Positions 41,705-49,507 of a stretch of DNA of 64,000 nucleotides are shown here, piece by piece; the first letter of the stretch is position 1, and every line of letters starts with the position of its first letter. Origin of the DNA: Acidimicrobiales bacterium (GTDB lineage Bacteria > Actinomycetota > Acidimicrobiia > Acidimicrobiales > JACCXE01); contig DASZWD010000054.1 in assembly GCA_035546775.1 (NCBI GenBank), positions 1 through 64,000 of the forward strand, read 5' to 3'. Under the pieces are notes generated by a model. That model had not been told where the DNA came from and ran no database searches. It saw only the letters and a program-made list of their open reading frames with translations. The position numbers and the translations under genes were made by a program.

Positions 41705-41807
41705 TTTGTCCAGCCTCCCCTTGGCACGTTGAGCGAACAATAAGCGCGTCGCGAGCCTTCACGGCGGCGAAATGTCCCTGCAATGTTTCGTCTCTACGTT
41801 TTGCACC
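41705..41807. promoter_or_regulatory. Divergent gap cNMP protein / winged-helix protein
   Basis: 103-bp divergent gap. It is AT-richer than the flanking genes (GAACAATAAGCGCG; AATGTTTCGTCTCTACG), fitting a promoter pair. No definite operator. A CRP-type TGTGA-6-TCACA site is not present. Confidence 0.35.
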
Positions 41808-42356
41808 GTGGACGTAGTGCTCTTGCGATGGCCCGCGGAGGCGGCGCGGCGCGAGCACCTCGTCGAGATCGGCCAGGCGCGCCTGCTGCTCGTCGAGGAC
41901 GGTGCCATGCCGCCCGAGGCCGTCGACTGCGTCGAGGACTGGATTCGCGTCCCCGCGTCCGAACTCGACCTGCGGGCGCGGCTGACGGCGCTCGAAGTGC
42001 GCGCCCGGCATCACTCCGTCACCACGCCGAGCCTCGACGGCGACGGCGTGCTGCGCTTCGGCCCCGGCTGGGTGCCCCTGCCACCGGTCGAGGCTCGCCT
42101 CACCGCCACGCTCGTCGACCGCTTCGGCGCGGTCGTCTCCCGTGACGCGCTGGCGTCGGCCGGCTGGCCCGACGGCGCCGCCGGCCGCAACGCCCTCGAC
42201 GTCCACGTGCTGCGCCTGCGCCGCCGCGTCGGACCCCTCGGCCTGTCGATCAAAACCGTTCGTTCTCGGGGCTACCTGATGGAGGCCCTCGAACCACTTC
42301 ATGCGGGTTATGGGACAACGGGGTCCCATAACCCGCAGAAAGTCGCCGGCGGCTAG
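41808..42356 (+). CDS. Winged-helix (OmpR-type) protein with degenerate N-terminal domain
   Basis: 182 residues from a GTG at 41808; an ATG at 41772 is possible. The N-terminal ~75 residues ([45 protein letters not shown]) look like a shortened receiver lacking the phospho-Asp. The C-terminal half is an OmpR/PhoB winged helix ([54 protein letters not shown]). It is probably a transcription factor with a non-phosphorylated signal domain. The last 20 codons contain a perfect 15-bp inverted repeat. Confidence 0.8.
   Translation: MDVVLLRWPAEAARREHLVEIGQARLLLVEDGAMPPEAVDCVEDWIRVPASELDLRARLTALEVRARHHSVTTPSLDGDGVLRFGPGWVPLPPVEARLTATLVDRFGAVVSRDALASAGWPDGAAGRNALDVHVLRLRRRVGPLGLSIKTVRSRGYLMEALEPLHAGYGTTGSHNPQKVAGG
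42302..42337. terminator. 15-bp perfect hairpin at the winged-helix/gpmA convergence
   Basis: TGCGGGTTATGGGAC (42302-42316) and GTCCCATAACCCGCA (42323-42337) with a 6-nt loop. It overlaps the last codons of the winged-helix gene and lies 15 bp from the end of convergent gpmA. It looks like a bidirectional terminator, though no T-tract follows in either direction. As a near-perfect palindrome it could also be a protein-binding site. Confidence 0.6.
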
Positions 42357-43039
42357 AGGTAGGCCTCGGACTTGACCGTGTAGTCGTCGTTCATCTCGAA
42401 GACCCACGGCTTGCCCGTCGGGATCTCGAGCGAGGGGATCTCGGCGTCGCTGATGTTGAGGAGGTGCTTCACCAGGGCGCGCAGCGAGTTGCCGTGGGCG
42501 GCGACGAGCACCGTCTTGTTCTCGTGCAGCTGCGGGACGATGGCGTCGTACCAGTACGGCAGCACCCGCACGAGCACGTCGGCCAGGCACTCGGTCGCCG
42601 GCAGCAGCTCGGGGGCGACATCGGCGTAACGGAGGTCGTTGATCGGGTGGTGCGGCGAGTCCGTGGCCACGGGGGGCGGCGGCACGTCGTAGCTGCGGCG
42701 CCACAGCAGGAACTGCTCGGTGCCGTGCTTGTCCTCCGTCTCCTTCTTATTAAGGCCCTGGAGCGCGCCGTAGTGGCGTTCGTTGAGCCGCCAGTGCCGG
42801 TGGACGGGGATCCACTCGCGGTCGCAGGCGTCGAGGGCGAGGTTGCAGGTGGTGATCGCCCGCCGCAGTAAAGAGGTGTGGGCGACGTCGGGCAGCAGCC
42901 CGGCGGCCGCCAGCGCCTTGCCCCCGTCGACGGCCTCGGCGCGGCCTTGTTCCGTTATGTCCGGGTCTTGCCATCCCGTGAACACGTTGAGCAGGTTCCA
43001 CTCGCTCTGGCCGTGCCGGACCAACACCAAAGTACCCAT
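42353..43039 (-). CDS. gpmA: 2,3-bisphosphoglycerate-dependent phosphoglycerate mutase
   Basis: 228 residues, slightly shorter than the usual 247 of E. coli. Signatures: [20 protein letters not shown] with the catalytic His and the SEWN segment, [28 protein letters not shown] with catalytic Glu, and [15 protein letters not shown]. Catalyses 3-phosphoglycerate to 2-phosphoglycerate in glycolysis. ATG start, its own promoter, divergent from the kinase gene. Confidence 0.95.
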   Translation of the reverse strand: MGTLVLVRHGQSEWNLLNVFTGWQDPDITEQGRAEAVDGGKALAAAGLLPDVAHTSLLRRAITTCNLALDACDREWIPVHRHWRLNERHYGALQGLNKKETEDKHGTEQFLLWRRSYDVPPPPVATDSPHHPINDLRYADVAPELLPATECLADVLVRVLPYWYDAIVPQLHENKTVLVAAHGNSLRALVKHLLNISDAEIPSLEIPTGKPWVFEMNDDYTVKSEAYL

Positions 43040-43076
43040 GGCATTGCAACGTAGCGGCCCGTAGAGTCCGCACGAA

Positions 43077-44909
43077 GTGGCGTGGAAGTTGGGGCCTTAC
43101 CGCGTGGAGGACAAGCCGTTCGCCGCCGGGGCGACCGCCGAAGTCTTCGCGGCCCGAAAGGGCCGGACGGGCGAGCGCGTCGCGCTGAAGGTGCTGCCGC
43201 TGCGGACGTTCCGCGAGCGCGCCGCCGCTGAGGCGGAGGTCGGCCGGATCGACCACCCCCGGCTCATGACCGTGCACGACTCCGTCGTCGACGAGCGGCG
43301 TGGCGTCGTCGGCCTCGTGATGGACCTCGCCAACGAAGGTGACCTGCGCAACGCCCTGCGCGGCGCCGGCGCGCCGACGCCCATCGAGATGGTGCAGATC
43401 ACCGACGACGTGCTGGCGGCGCTCGAAGCGCTCCACGCCGTCGGGCTTGTCCATCGCGACATCAAACCCGAGAACATCATGCTCGAGCGCGTCGACGGGG
43501 TTCTCCGAGCGCGCCTGGGCGACATGGGCATCGTGCGCCCGATCGACCGCACCCGCAGCACCGGTTCCGTCCTCGGCACCGACCTCTACATCGCGCCCGA
43601 AGTGCACGACGGCGGGGCGCCGTCGGCGGCTGCCGACCTGTGGGCCGTCGGTTACGTGCTGTACGAGGGCCTCTTCGGGGCGCCACCCCACGCCCACGCC
43701 AAGACGGCGTACCAGGCGATCGGCCTGCTGCGCGCCGAAGGTCCGAACCGACCGCCGAACGTTCCCGACGCGATTTGGAACGTGGTGGCGGCGCTGCTCT
43801 CGCCGTTGCCTGACAGACGGCCCGAGTCGGCACGCGCCGCCCGGGCCCTGCTCGACTCGGCCCGGCCCGCCGCCGAGAACGCGTCGATCGCGCTTGACGC
43901 TCCGCCCGACCTCGCGGGCGCGGCGCGCCGGCAGGGCACGCGCCGCCGCTCGACGGGACGCGCCGCCGACGGCTTCGTTCGCCCGACGCCGCGCTACGAG
44001 CGCAACTCCACGGTGGCGCGTGTTCTCGCCGGCGCGGCGATGATCGCGCTCGTCGTCGGTGGCCTGGCGTGGGCCGGTGGTCGCGACCGCTTCACGTTGC
44101 TGGGCAACGCGCCCGAGACGATCGGCGCCGTGCGCTCACTCACACCGCTGCCACCCGAGTCCAACACAATCGTGCCGACGCAGTATCAGTGGCGCCTGAA
44201 GCAGGGCACGCTCACCGGCCGTTTGGACGTGACGAATCCGTCGAACCAGCCGACGTTGGCCACCGAGATACCAGAGTTGTTCCCCCAGAGCGCCGTGCGC
44301 GGCAACGTGCTCGCTCTCGTCGGTCACGACGAGCCGGTCCAAAGGCAGAGCGACGGTTCGGTGCTCGTGCACTTCGACGTGCCGCCGATCGCGCCGCATC
44401 AACACCACGTCGTCGCCTTTCGTATGTCGGTTCCGACATCGGTGAGTGACGCCGTGCTGTTGGCGCGACTGGTGCGCGACCGCCAGGCCGCGATCTCACG
44501 CCACGCGCTGGCGCTCAGCGACGCGCCGACGTTGGCGTCGGTGTCCCTCGACCTTGTACCGGCGTCGGTCACCGTCGGCCAGCGCGCCGTCGCGAACGTG
44601 CACGGCGCCACTCCCTACGGCCAGGACGCGCCGGCGGCGTTGCTCAAGGACGCGCAACTGCAGGTCATCGGGAGCACGGGCATCGTGCGCGTCGACGGCT
44701 TGAGCGTCGTGGGCGTCGCCCCCGGTGCGGTGGTCGTGCGCGTGATTGTCGGCAATCTGCATGCCGACACGCCGGTAACCGTCGTCGCGGCGCCCGTCAC
44801 CACTCCGAAGACCACGACCGTGCCGCGCGTCCACCGTGTGCCCACGACCGAGACGACGCTGATCGAGGAGGAGGAACCTCCTCCGCCGCCGCGGGATTAC
44901 TCGGTGTGA
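43077..44909 (+). CDS. Membrane Ser/Thr protein kinase (PknB-like)
   Basis: 610 residues with a GTG start. N-terminal kinase domain (residues 1-270): the glycine loop region [14 protein letters not shown], Lys in VALKVL, catalytic loop [20 protein letters not shown] in the DFG position (Asp present, Phe replaced by Met) and [12 protein letters not shown] basic linker leads to a transmembrane helix near residues 318-340, then an extracellular part with DUF11-like beta structure and a Pro-rich, acidic C-terminus ([14 protein letters not shown]). Its TGA overlaps the next GTG (GTGA), so it is coupled to the FHA protein, a natural substrate or reader of its phosphothreonines. Confidence 0.9.
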   Translation: MAWKLGPYRVEDKPFAAGATAEVFAARKGRTGERVALKVLPLRTFRERAAAEAEVGRIDHPRLMTVHDSVVDERRGVVGLVMDLANEGDLRNALRGAGAPTPIEMVQITDDVLAALEALHAVGLVHRDIKPENIMLERVDGVLRARLGDMGIVRPIDRTRSTGSVLGTDLYIAPEVHDGGAPSAAADLWAVGYVLYEGLFGAPPHAHAKTAYQAIGLLRAEGPNRPPNVPDAIWNVVAALLSPLPDRRPESARAARALLDSARPAAENASIALDAPPDLAGAARRQGTRRRSTGRAADGFVRPTPRYERNSTVARVLAGAAMIALVVGGLAWAGGRDRFTLLGNAPETIGAVRSLTPLPPESNTIVPTQYQWRLKQGTLTGRLDVTNPSNQPTLATEIPELFPQSAVRGNVLALVGHDEPVQRQSDGSVLVHFDVPPIAPHQHHVVAFRMSVPTSVSDAVLLARLVRDRQAAISRHALALSDAPTLASVSLDLVPASVTVGQRAVANVHGATPYGQDAPAALLKDAQLQVIGSTGIVRVDGLSVVGVAPGAVVVRVIVGNLHADTPVTVVAAPVTTPKTTTVPRVHRVPTTETTLIEEEEPPPPPRDYSV

Positions 44910-46759
44910 GCAGCTTCGACGTCGCGCTGCTGATCGTGACCGACGCGGGCGAACGACCCGTCGTCGCCACCGTGTCCGATCACACGCTCGTCGCCGATCT
45001 GGCGGCCGCCGCCAGCGGTTCGGCTTCCGTGCCCCTCGCCCGTCTCGGCGAACGCCTCGATCCGGCGGCCACGCTGGCCGACGCCGGCGTTTGTGCCGGC
45101 GACACTCTGCGAGTCGGTGAGTCGGTGGTCGGTGACTGGAAGCGGCTCGGCCCGGAACTCCGGGTGATCGGTGGCGTCGATGCCGGGCAGCGCCGGCGCA
45201 TTACTGAAGGCACGCTGGTCGTGGGACGCGACGCCGCCGCCGACTTCGTCCTGTCGTCCCTCGGCGTCTCGCGGCGCCATGCCGAACTGCACTGGACCGG
45301 CGCCGAAGTCGTCGTGCGTGACCTGGGTTCGCGCCACGGCACGTTCGTCGACGGCGAACGGATCCCGCCGGGCGACGCGCTCGCCGTCGCTCCGTACGCC
45401 GCCATAGAAGTCGGAGACAGCGTGCTCACTGTGGCCGCGGGCCCCGAGCCGGCGCCGGTCGTCGAGCGCGGCAGGTTCCGGTTGGCGAAGACCGACAACG
45501 CGCCGCGTCGGTCGTACGCCCCCTTCGTCATGCCCAGCGCCGGGGCGATTGCGTTCGCCGCGGCCGCCGGTGGTGCGCCACTACCGGTCACCCTGGCGGC
45601 GACGCCGGCAGCGCTGCTCGCCGGATTCGGCGTCGACCGGGTCTTGGCGCGCCGGGCCCAACGGCGCCTCGACGACGCGCACACCGCCCGTCTCGCGTCG
45701 ATCGGCGCCGACATGCGCCTCGAAGCGAACGCGGTGGCGCGCGCGGGACGAGCGTTGCATCCGGATCCGGCGGCCCTACTCAGCCTCCTGGAGCGACGGA
45801 GCGCGTCGTTGTGGTCGCGGCCGGGCGACGATCTCGTGGTGCGCGTCGGGTTGGATGCCGACGCGCACGCGGTGGCGGTCGACGCCGACGACGCCGACGC
45901 CAAGGTTTTGGCTCCGGCGGGCGTCGCCCATGCCGTACCGATCACCGTGGCGTGCGACGGCGAGCCGCTCGCCGTCATCGGGCCCGAGCCGTTTCTCGAC
46001 GACCTGTTCACGTGGCTCGTCGTGCAGGCCGCGGTCGCGCTGCGCCCCGACGACGTCGAGTTGCTGGTCGCCAGCGACGATCTCGACCGGTGGGCGTGGA
46101 CGGCGCTGTTGCCGCACGCGCGCGCCCAAGTGGTCGTGTCCTCAGGTGCCGTGGCGAGCGGACTGCCGAGCGCCGAGCGCGCCCGCCGCCTCGTCGTGCT
46201 CGATCGCGTGCCGGCCGTGGCCACCGGTCCGAACGACGTCGTGTTGTTCCGGCACGAGACGAACGGCGGCCGTCACGGCGACGGCGTCGTCATCCGCGCG
46301 ACGCGCCCGACTCGGGTGAGCGTCTCGACGCGGCACGCGGCGTCGTCGGCGGTGTTGGCGGACGTACCGGCGGCCGCTTCGGGCTACGCACTCTCGGTTG
46401 CGATGCATCTCGCAGCGCTCGGCGGCCACCGCCGCGGACGAAACGCCCTGCCGGCGCGGGTTCGTTTACCCGACATCGTGCCGGCGGTGACCAACGCCGC
46501 GGCGATCGCTCGCGGCTGGCGCCGCGCCGTCGACCCGGTGGTGGCAGTCGTCGGTGCCGACGAACACGGCCCAGTGGCGGTGACGCTCGCCGGCGCGGCG
46601 AGCCACATGCTCGTCGCCGGCACCACGGGCGCGGGCAAGACCCGCCTGCTCGAAACGCTCGCGCTCGGCCTCGCCGCCAACTACTCGCCGAGCGCCCTCA
46701 ACCTCATGACGATCGACTTCAAGGGTGGCAACGAGCTCGCCGGGGCAACGCGGCGCTAA
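44906..46759 (+). pseudogene. Ubiquitin-like/FHA/FtsK (EssC-like) protein, truncated by prophage
   Basis: 617 residues, cut short. Residues 1-72 resemble a ubiquitin-like (YukD/EccD-type) domain (FDVALLIVTDAGERPVVATV, LADAGVCAGDTLRVGE). Residues 85-175 form an FHA domain (VVGRDAAADFVLSSLGVSRRHAEL, GSRHGTFVDG). Hydrophobic helices lie around 210-250. An FtsK/SpoIIIE ATPase domain begins near 540, with Walker A GTTGAGKT (572-579) and Walker B Asp604 in TIDFKGGNEL. The reading frame ends at ATRR 14 residues after that Asp, where FtsK domains normally continue for over 100 residues. Phage DNA starts here. This architecture matches EssC/EccC motor proteins of type VII secretion. The ATPase is broken in this allele. 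Confidence 0.82.
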
Positions 46760-47007
46760 CACCACATCTCTGCGGACGCGAAGAAAGCGCCTCTCGACGT
46801 GTGGCCCGAAGGCCCTCACGCGAGAGGCGCAATCTTCTGTCGATCGTCGCTGGGGGTCGACGTCGACAAAGCCGGTGCCGTCACAAGCCGGCGCCGACCT
46901 TCAGCTCAGCCGGGCCACCTTTCCCGGAGCATCCCGACCGGTAACCGAGGCGCCCTTCACCCGCACAGCAACGGGCTAGGCCTGAGCTAGGAGGTGGTGG
47001 TCGTAAT
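46760..47007. other. Non-coding left end of the prophage
   Basis: 248 bp with no credible gene between the truncated FtsK frame and the last late gene. It contains the terminator hairpin at 46779-46830. No tRNA is visible. The left attachment site (attL) should lie at about 46,735-46,770. Confidence 0.5.
46779..46830 (-). terminator. Late-operon terminator with UUCG tetraloop
   Basis: On the minus strand: a perfect 10-bp outer stem GCGCCTCTCG/CGAGAGGCGC (46787-46796 and 46821-46830), an imperfect inner stem and a GGCC-TTCG-GGCC tetraloop stem, followed by TTTCTTC (46786-46780). A classic Rho-independent terminator for the phage late transcript, directed towards the host gene. Confidence 0.85.
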
Positions 47008-47226
47008 TCACGACTCGGGCGGGTTGTTGGCCGGCGCCGCGTAGGTGCCGACGCCCAGCAGGATCGACACGACGATCGCCACGTGCGCGACGTCGAGGAC
47101 GTGGCCGTGCACGAACGGCAGCGACGCCAACGCCGCGACGCTCGTGACGGCGTGCGGGACGAGCTTCCAGCGTCGGCCGAGCCACGCGCCGACGCGGATC
47201 GACAGAGGGGCGGTCTTGCGGGTCAT
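47008..47226 (-). CDS. Small two-helix membrane protein, holin candidate
   Basis: 72 residues, ATG inside the previous stop (ATGA). Two hydrophobic segments (LVPHAVTSVAALASLPFVHGHVL and VAHVAIVVSILLGVGTYAAPA) with a basic N-terminus (TRKTAPLSIRVGAWLGRRWK). Small size, two helices and position at the end of the lysis block suit a class II holin. No sequence signature confirms it. Confidence 0.6.
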   Translation of the reverse strand: MTRKTAPLSIRVGAWLGRRWKLVPHAVTSVAALASLPFVHGHVLDVAHVAIVVSILLGVGTYAAPANNPPES

Positions 47227-47654
47227 CGTGCCTCCAAGGCTTGAGCGCGGTAGTGCGCGTCTTCGGACTGCTTCGTGCAGGGCCGCGGCGCCCGATCCGA
47301 GTACTCCTTGCGCACCGCGGCCTCTTGCTCGGCGAGGAACGGGGCGATCTGCGCCTCCTGCGCGGGGGTCGGTCTGATGCCCTGCGCGTCGAACGACCGG
47401 AAGATGAAGGACTTCCACGATTCGCGTTCCTTCTGGATCGCCTTTGCGAGCTCGTCGTTGTCGCGGAGGCACTCGCGGTGCCGGGCCTCGGAGCGAGCCT
47501 GGATGATCGCGCGATCGTTGGCGCGCAACGACAGGTAGCCGGCGGCGAACACCGCGCACATGCCGACGACGATCACGACAAGCAAGGCGACGACGATCTT
47601 GAGCAGCCGGACCGGGTCCGGCGCCTTCTTCGGGGCCGTGTACGGAGACGTCAC
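47223..47654 (-). CDS. Single-pass membrane protein of the lysis block
   Basis: 143 residues from a GTG at 47654 (AGGAA upstream) that overlaps the previous stop (GTGA). One transmembrane helix at about residues 20-43 (IVVALLVVIVVGMCAVFAAGYL). The rest is a charged helical domain, predicted outside the membrane. The layout resembles spanin-like or phage-membrane accessory proteins, but Gram-positive-type hosts usually lack spanins. Function unknown. Confidence 0.55.
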   Translation of the reverse strand: MTSPYTAPKKAPDPVRLLKIVVALLVVIVVGMCAVFAAGYLSLRANDRAIIQARSEARHRECLRDNDELAKAIQKERESWKSFIFRSFDAQGIRPTPAQEAQIAPFLAEQEAAVRKEYSDRAPRPCTKQSEDAHYRAQALEAR

Positions 47655-47971
47655 GTCGATTCCTTTCTCTTGAGACGGCGCAGCTCGGCCTCGAGCTCGG
47701 CGCAACGGGCGCGCGCGGCGTCACGGTCCGCCTCCGCCTTCAGCCGGGCGTCGCGTTCCTTGTCGAGCTCCTCGCTGATGCGTTCGATGTCGCGGTCCTG
47801 GCGCTGCGACAACTTGTCGAGCCCGTCGATCGCCACCGCGGCGGCGTTCGTCTTGTTCTTCGCCATCTCCACGTTCTTCGTGGCACGACCGGCGATCCAC
47901 GCGCCAACAGCCGCCGCAGCGACGAGGCCCACGAGACCGACGACAGCAACAGCAAACGATTCGCCGGCCAC
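47651..47971 (-). CDS. Membrane-anchored coiled-coil protein of the lysis block
   Basis: 106 residues with a GTG start. A transmembrane helix at about residues 6-27 (VAVVGLVGLVAAAAVGAWIAG) is followed by a long heptad-rich coiled coil (LSQRQDRDIERISEELDKE, ARCAELEAELRRLKRKE). It overlaps the next gene by 4 bp. Probably an accessory lysis or membrane protein; unassigned. Confidence 0.55.
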   Translation of the reverse strand: MAGESFAVAVVGLVGLVAAAAVGAWIAGRATKNVEMAKNKTNAAAVAIDGLDKLSQRQDRDIERISEELDKERDARLKAEADRDAARARCAELEAELRRLKRKEST

Positions 47972-47977
47972 AGGCGA

Positions 47978-48196
47978 TTACTCCTTCGGAAGTCGCGCGA
48001 GCACCTCGTCGCTCTTGTCCTTGAGCCCGGTGGCGATCGTCACGAGCTCGTCAGCGGTGCGCTGCAGCTTGCGGATGGCCAACACGAGCGCAGCGAGCGG
48101 CAACAGCACCAGCACGACGGCGAGGCCGACGCTGAGACGAGTCCAACCTGACGACGCGACGAACAGCGCGCCGGCCAACACGCATGCGGTCTTCAT
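47978..48196 (-). CDS. Small membrane protein after the endolysin gene
   Basis: 72 residues from the ATG at 48196. Two hydrophobic segments (TACVLAGALFVASSGWT; LSVGLAVVLVLLPLAALVLAI), then a charged helix (RTADELVTIATGLKDKSDEVLARL). Could be a second holin/antiholin-type protein. The longer open frame upstream overlaps the endolysin gene and is not protein-like. Confidence 0.5.
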   Translation of the reverse strand: MKTACVLAGALFVASSGWTRLSVGLAVVLVLLPLAALVLAIRKLQRTADELVTIATGLKDKSDEVLARLPKE

Positions 48197-48255
48197 GTGA
48201 GCGGTCCTCCCGGTCTGCCCCGACCCGCACCGACTTCGAACACCGAGACCGCCCG

Positions 48256-48945
48256 TCACCGAGCGATCGGAGCCGCCCACGCGGCCTTCCACGTCACCGG
48301 CCCCACGACGCCGTCGACGTGAAGCCCGATCTGCCGTTGGAACTGCGCGCACACAGACTCAGACTTCGGGCCGTAGGCGCCGTCGACGCTGATCGACCAG
48401 CCACGGTGATGCATCTGCGACTGCCACTCGTGCACGTCGGCACCGTGCATCGGGTTCCGCAGGTAGCGGCCCGGCCACCCCGGCACCGGCGACGACGGCG
48501 CGCCCGAAGGCACCGGCGCCGCAGGCGGCGCCGAGTAGGTGAGCCCCGGCACGAGCCCGGCGTGCGTCCACGGCCTGCCGTTGGCGCCCCAGTTCCCGAC
48601 GCCGTACGCCTTACCTCTGGCTTCGATCGTCGAGCCGTTGCCGAGCGACACCGCGACGTGATGCTCGCTGCCTGTCTGGATGAACAGCAGCGCGCCCTGC
48701 GTTGCGATGCCCTCGGCGACCGAGATCTCGGTGCCGTGCGACTTGCAGAACGCGAGCTGGGCGGCGGACCCGTCCGGCATCGGCGTGCCGACGCGGAACG
48801 TGCCCCACTGGACGAGCTCCGAGCAATCGAACGGGTCGCCGTGCGCCTTCGGGTCGGGATCGTTGAGGTTCACCTCGGCGCCGTAGACGTAGCGGTCGCC
48901 GGCCTCGTGTTGGCAGAGCGCGACGAAGTCAGCCGCATAGGGCAT
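48256..48945 (-). CDS. Endolysin: NlpC/P60-type peptidase plus peptidoglycan-binding domain
   Basis: 229 residues from the ATG at 48945, chosen because AAGGAG lies 6 bp upstream; upstream in-frame codons are not protein-like. N-terminal cysteine-peptidase domain: FDCSELVQWG (catalytic Cys), SEHHVAVSLG (catalytic His), as in NlpC/P60 or CHAP-type lysins. A Pro-rich linker (about 20 residues) leads to a C-terminal PG_binding_1 domain (DVHEWQSQMHHRGWSISVDGAYGPKSESVCAQFQ, DGVVGPVTWKAAW). It cleaves host peptidoglycan at the end of infection. Confidence 0.88.
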   Translation of the reverse strand: MPYAADFVALCQHEAGDRYVYGAEVNLNDPDPKAHGDPFDCSELVQWGTFRVGTPMPDGSAAQLAFCKSHGTEISVAEGIATQGALLFIQTGSEHHVAVSLGNGSTIEARGKAYGVGNWGANGRPWTHAGLVPGLTYSAPPAAPVPSGAPSSPVPGWPGRYLRNPMHGADVHEWQSQMHHRGWSISVDGAYGPKSESVCAQFQRQIGLHVDGVVGPVTWKAAWAAPIAR

Positions 48946-48994
48946 GGGCATCTCCTTCAGGGACGGCGCGGCCGGCGGCCGCGGGTTGTTGCGG

Positions 48995-49492
48995 TTACGA
49001 GATCTCGAGCACGCCGGTGAAGATGAGCTCGTCGGACGTGGCCCACGTGACGGGCGACGTGGCACCGACAGAGCTGGCGCCGTTCGAGATGGCCTCGATG
49101 TGTGTGCCGCTGGCGATCACGAACGCGGAGAGCACGTAGTTGTTGCCGGTCGACGCGTCGTAGCCCTTCGCAGAGAGAGCCTGCACGCTGCCGACCGTCG
49201 TCACGCCCGGCGGCAAGTCGAAGAAGTACGACCCGGTCCCGAACGTCGTCGTGGACCCGGCGACCCACCGGACGCGGACGTACAGCGTCTTGCCGAGCTT
49301 CTTGTAGGCGCCGGAGAGCGTGCCGTTGCCGAGCGAGGGCGCGGTGCCCGACGTCGACCATGTCGGCGTGTACGCCGTCCACGCGGAGCCGATCTCGGCG
49401 AAGTTCGAGTTGATCAGGTCAAGCCAGGCCGTCGGAACGACGACGCCGGTCGTCGGGTCGTGCGTCGCTGCCGGGTTGGCGTCGTATGCCAT
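48995..49492 (-). CDS. Tail fibre-type/minor tail protein
   Basis: 165 residues. A phage tail-tip pattern: MAYDANPAATHDPTTGVVVP, then AYTPTWSTSGTAPSLGNGTL and YVRVRWVAGSTTTFGTGSYFFDLPPG, a beta-rich segment common in small fibre-like proteins. It sits between the large tail protein and the endolysin. Exact role unknown. Confidence 0.65.
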   Translation of the reverse strand: MAYDANPAATHDPTTGVVVPTAWLDLINSNFAEIGSAWTAYTPTWSTSGTAPSLGNGTLSGAYKKLGKTLYVRVRWVAGSTTTFGTGSYFFDLPPGVTTVGSVQALSAKGYDASTGNNYVLSAFVIASGTHIEAISNGASSVGATSPVTWATSDELIFTGVLEIS

Positions 49493-49507
49493 CTGAGAAC
49501 CTTCCGC

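Noticed and set aside
46832-46990. A small plus-strand gene between the truncated FtsK frame and the phage genes
   Set aside because: Short overlapping frames are possible but have no ribosome-binding site, no protein-like composition, and lie beside the terminator.
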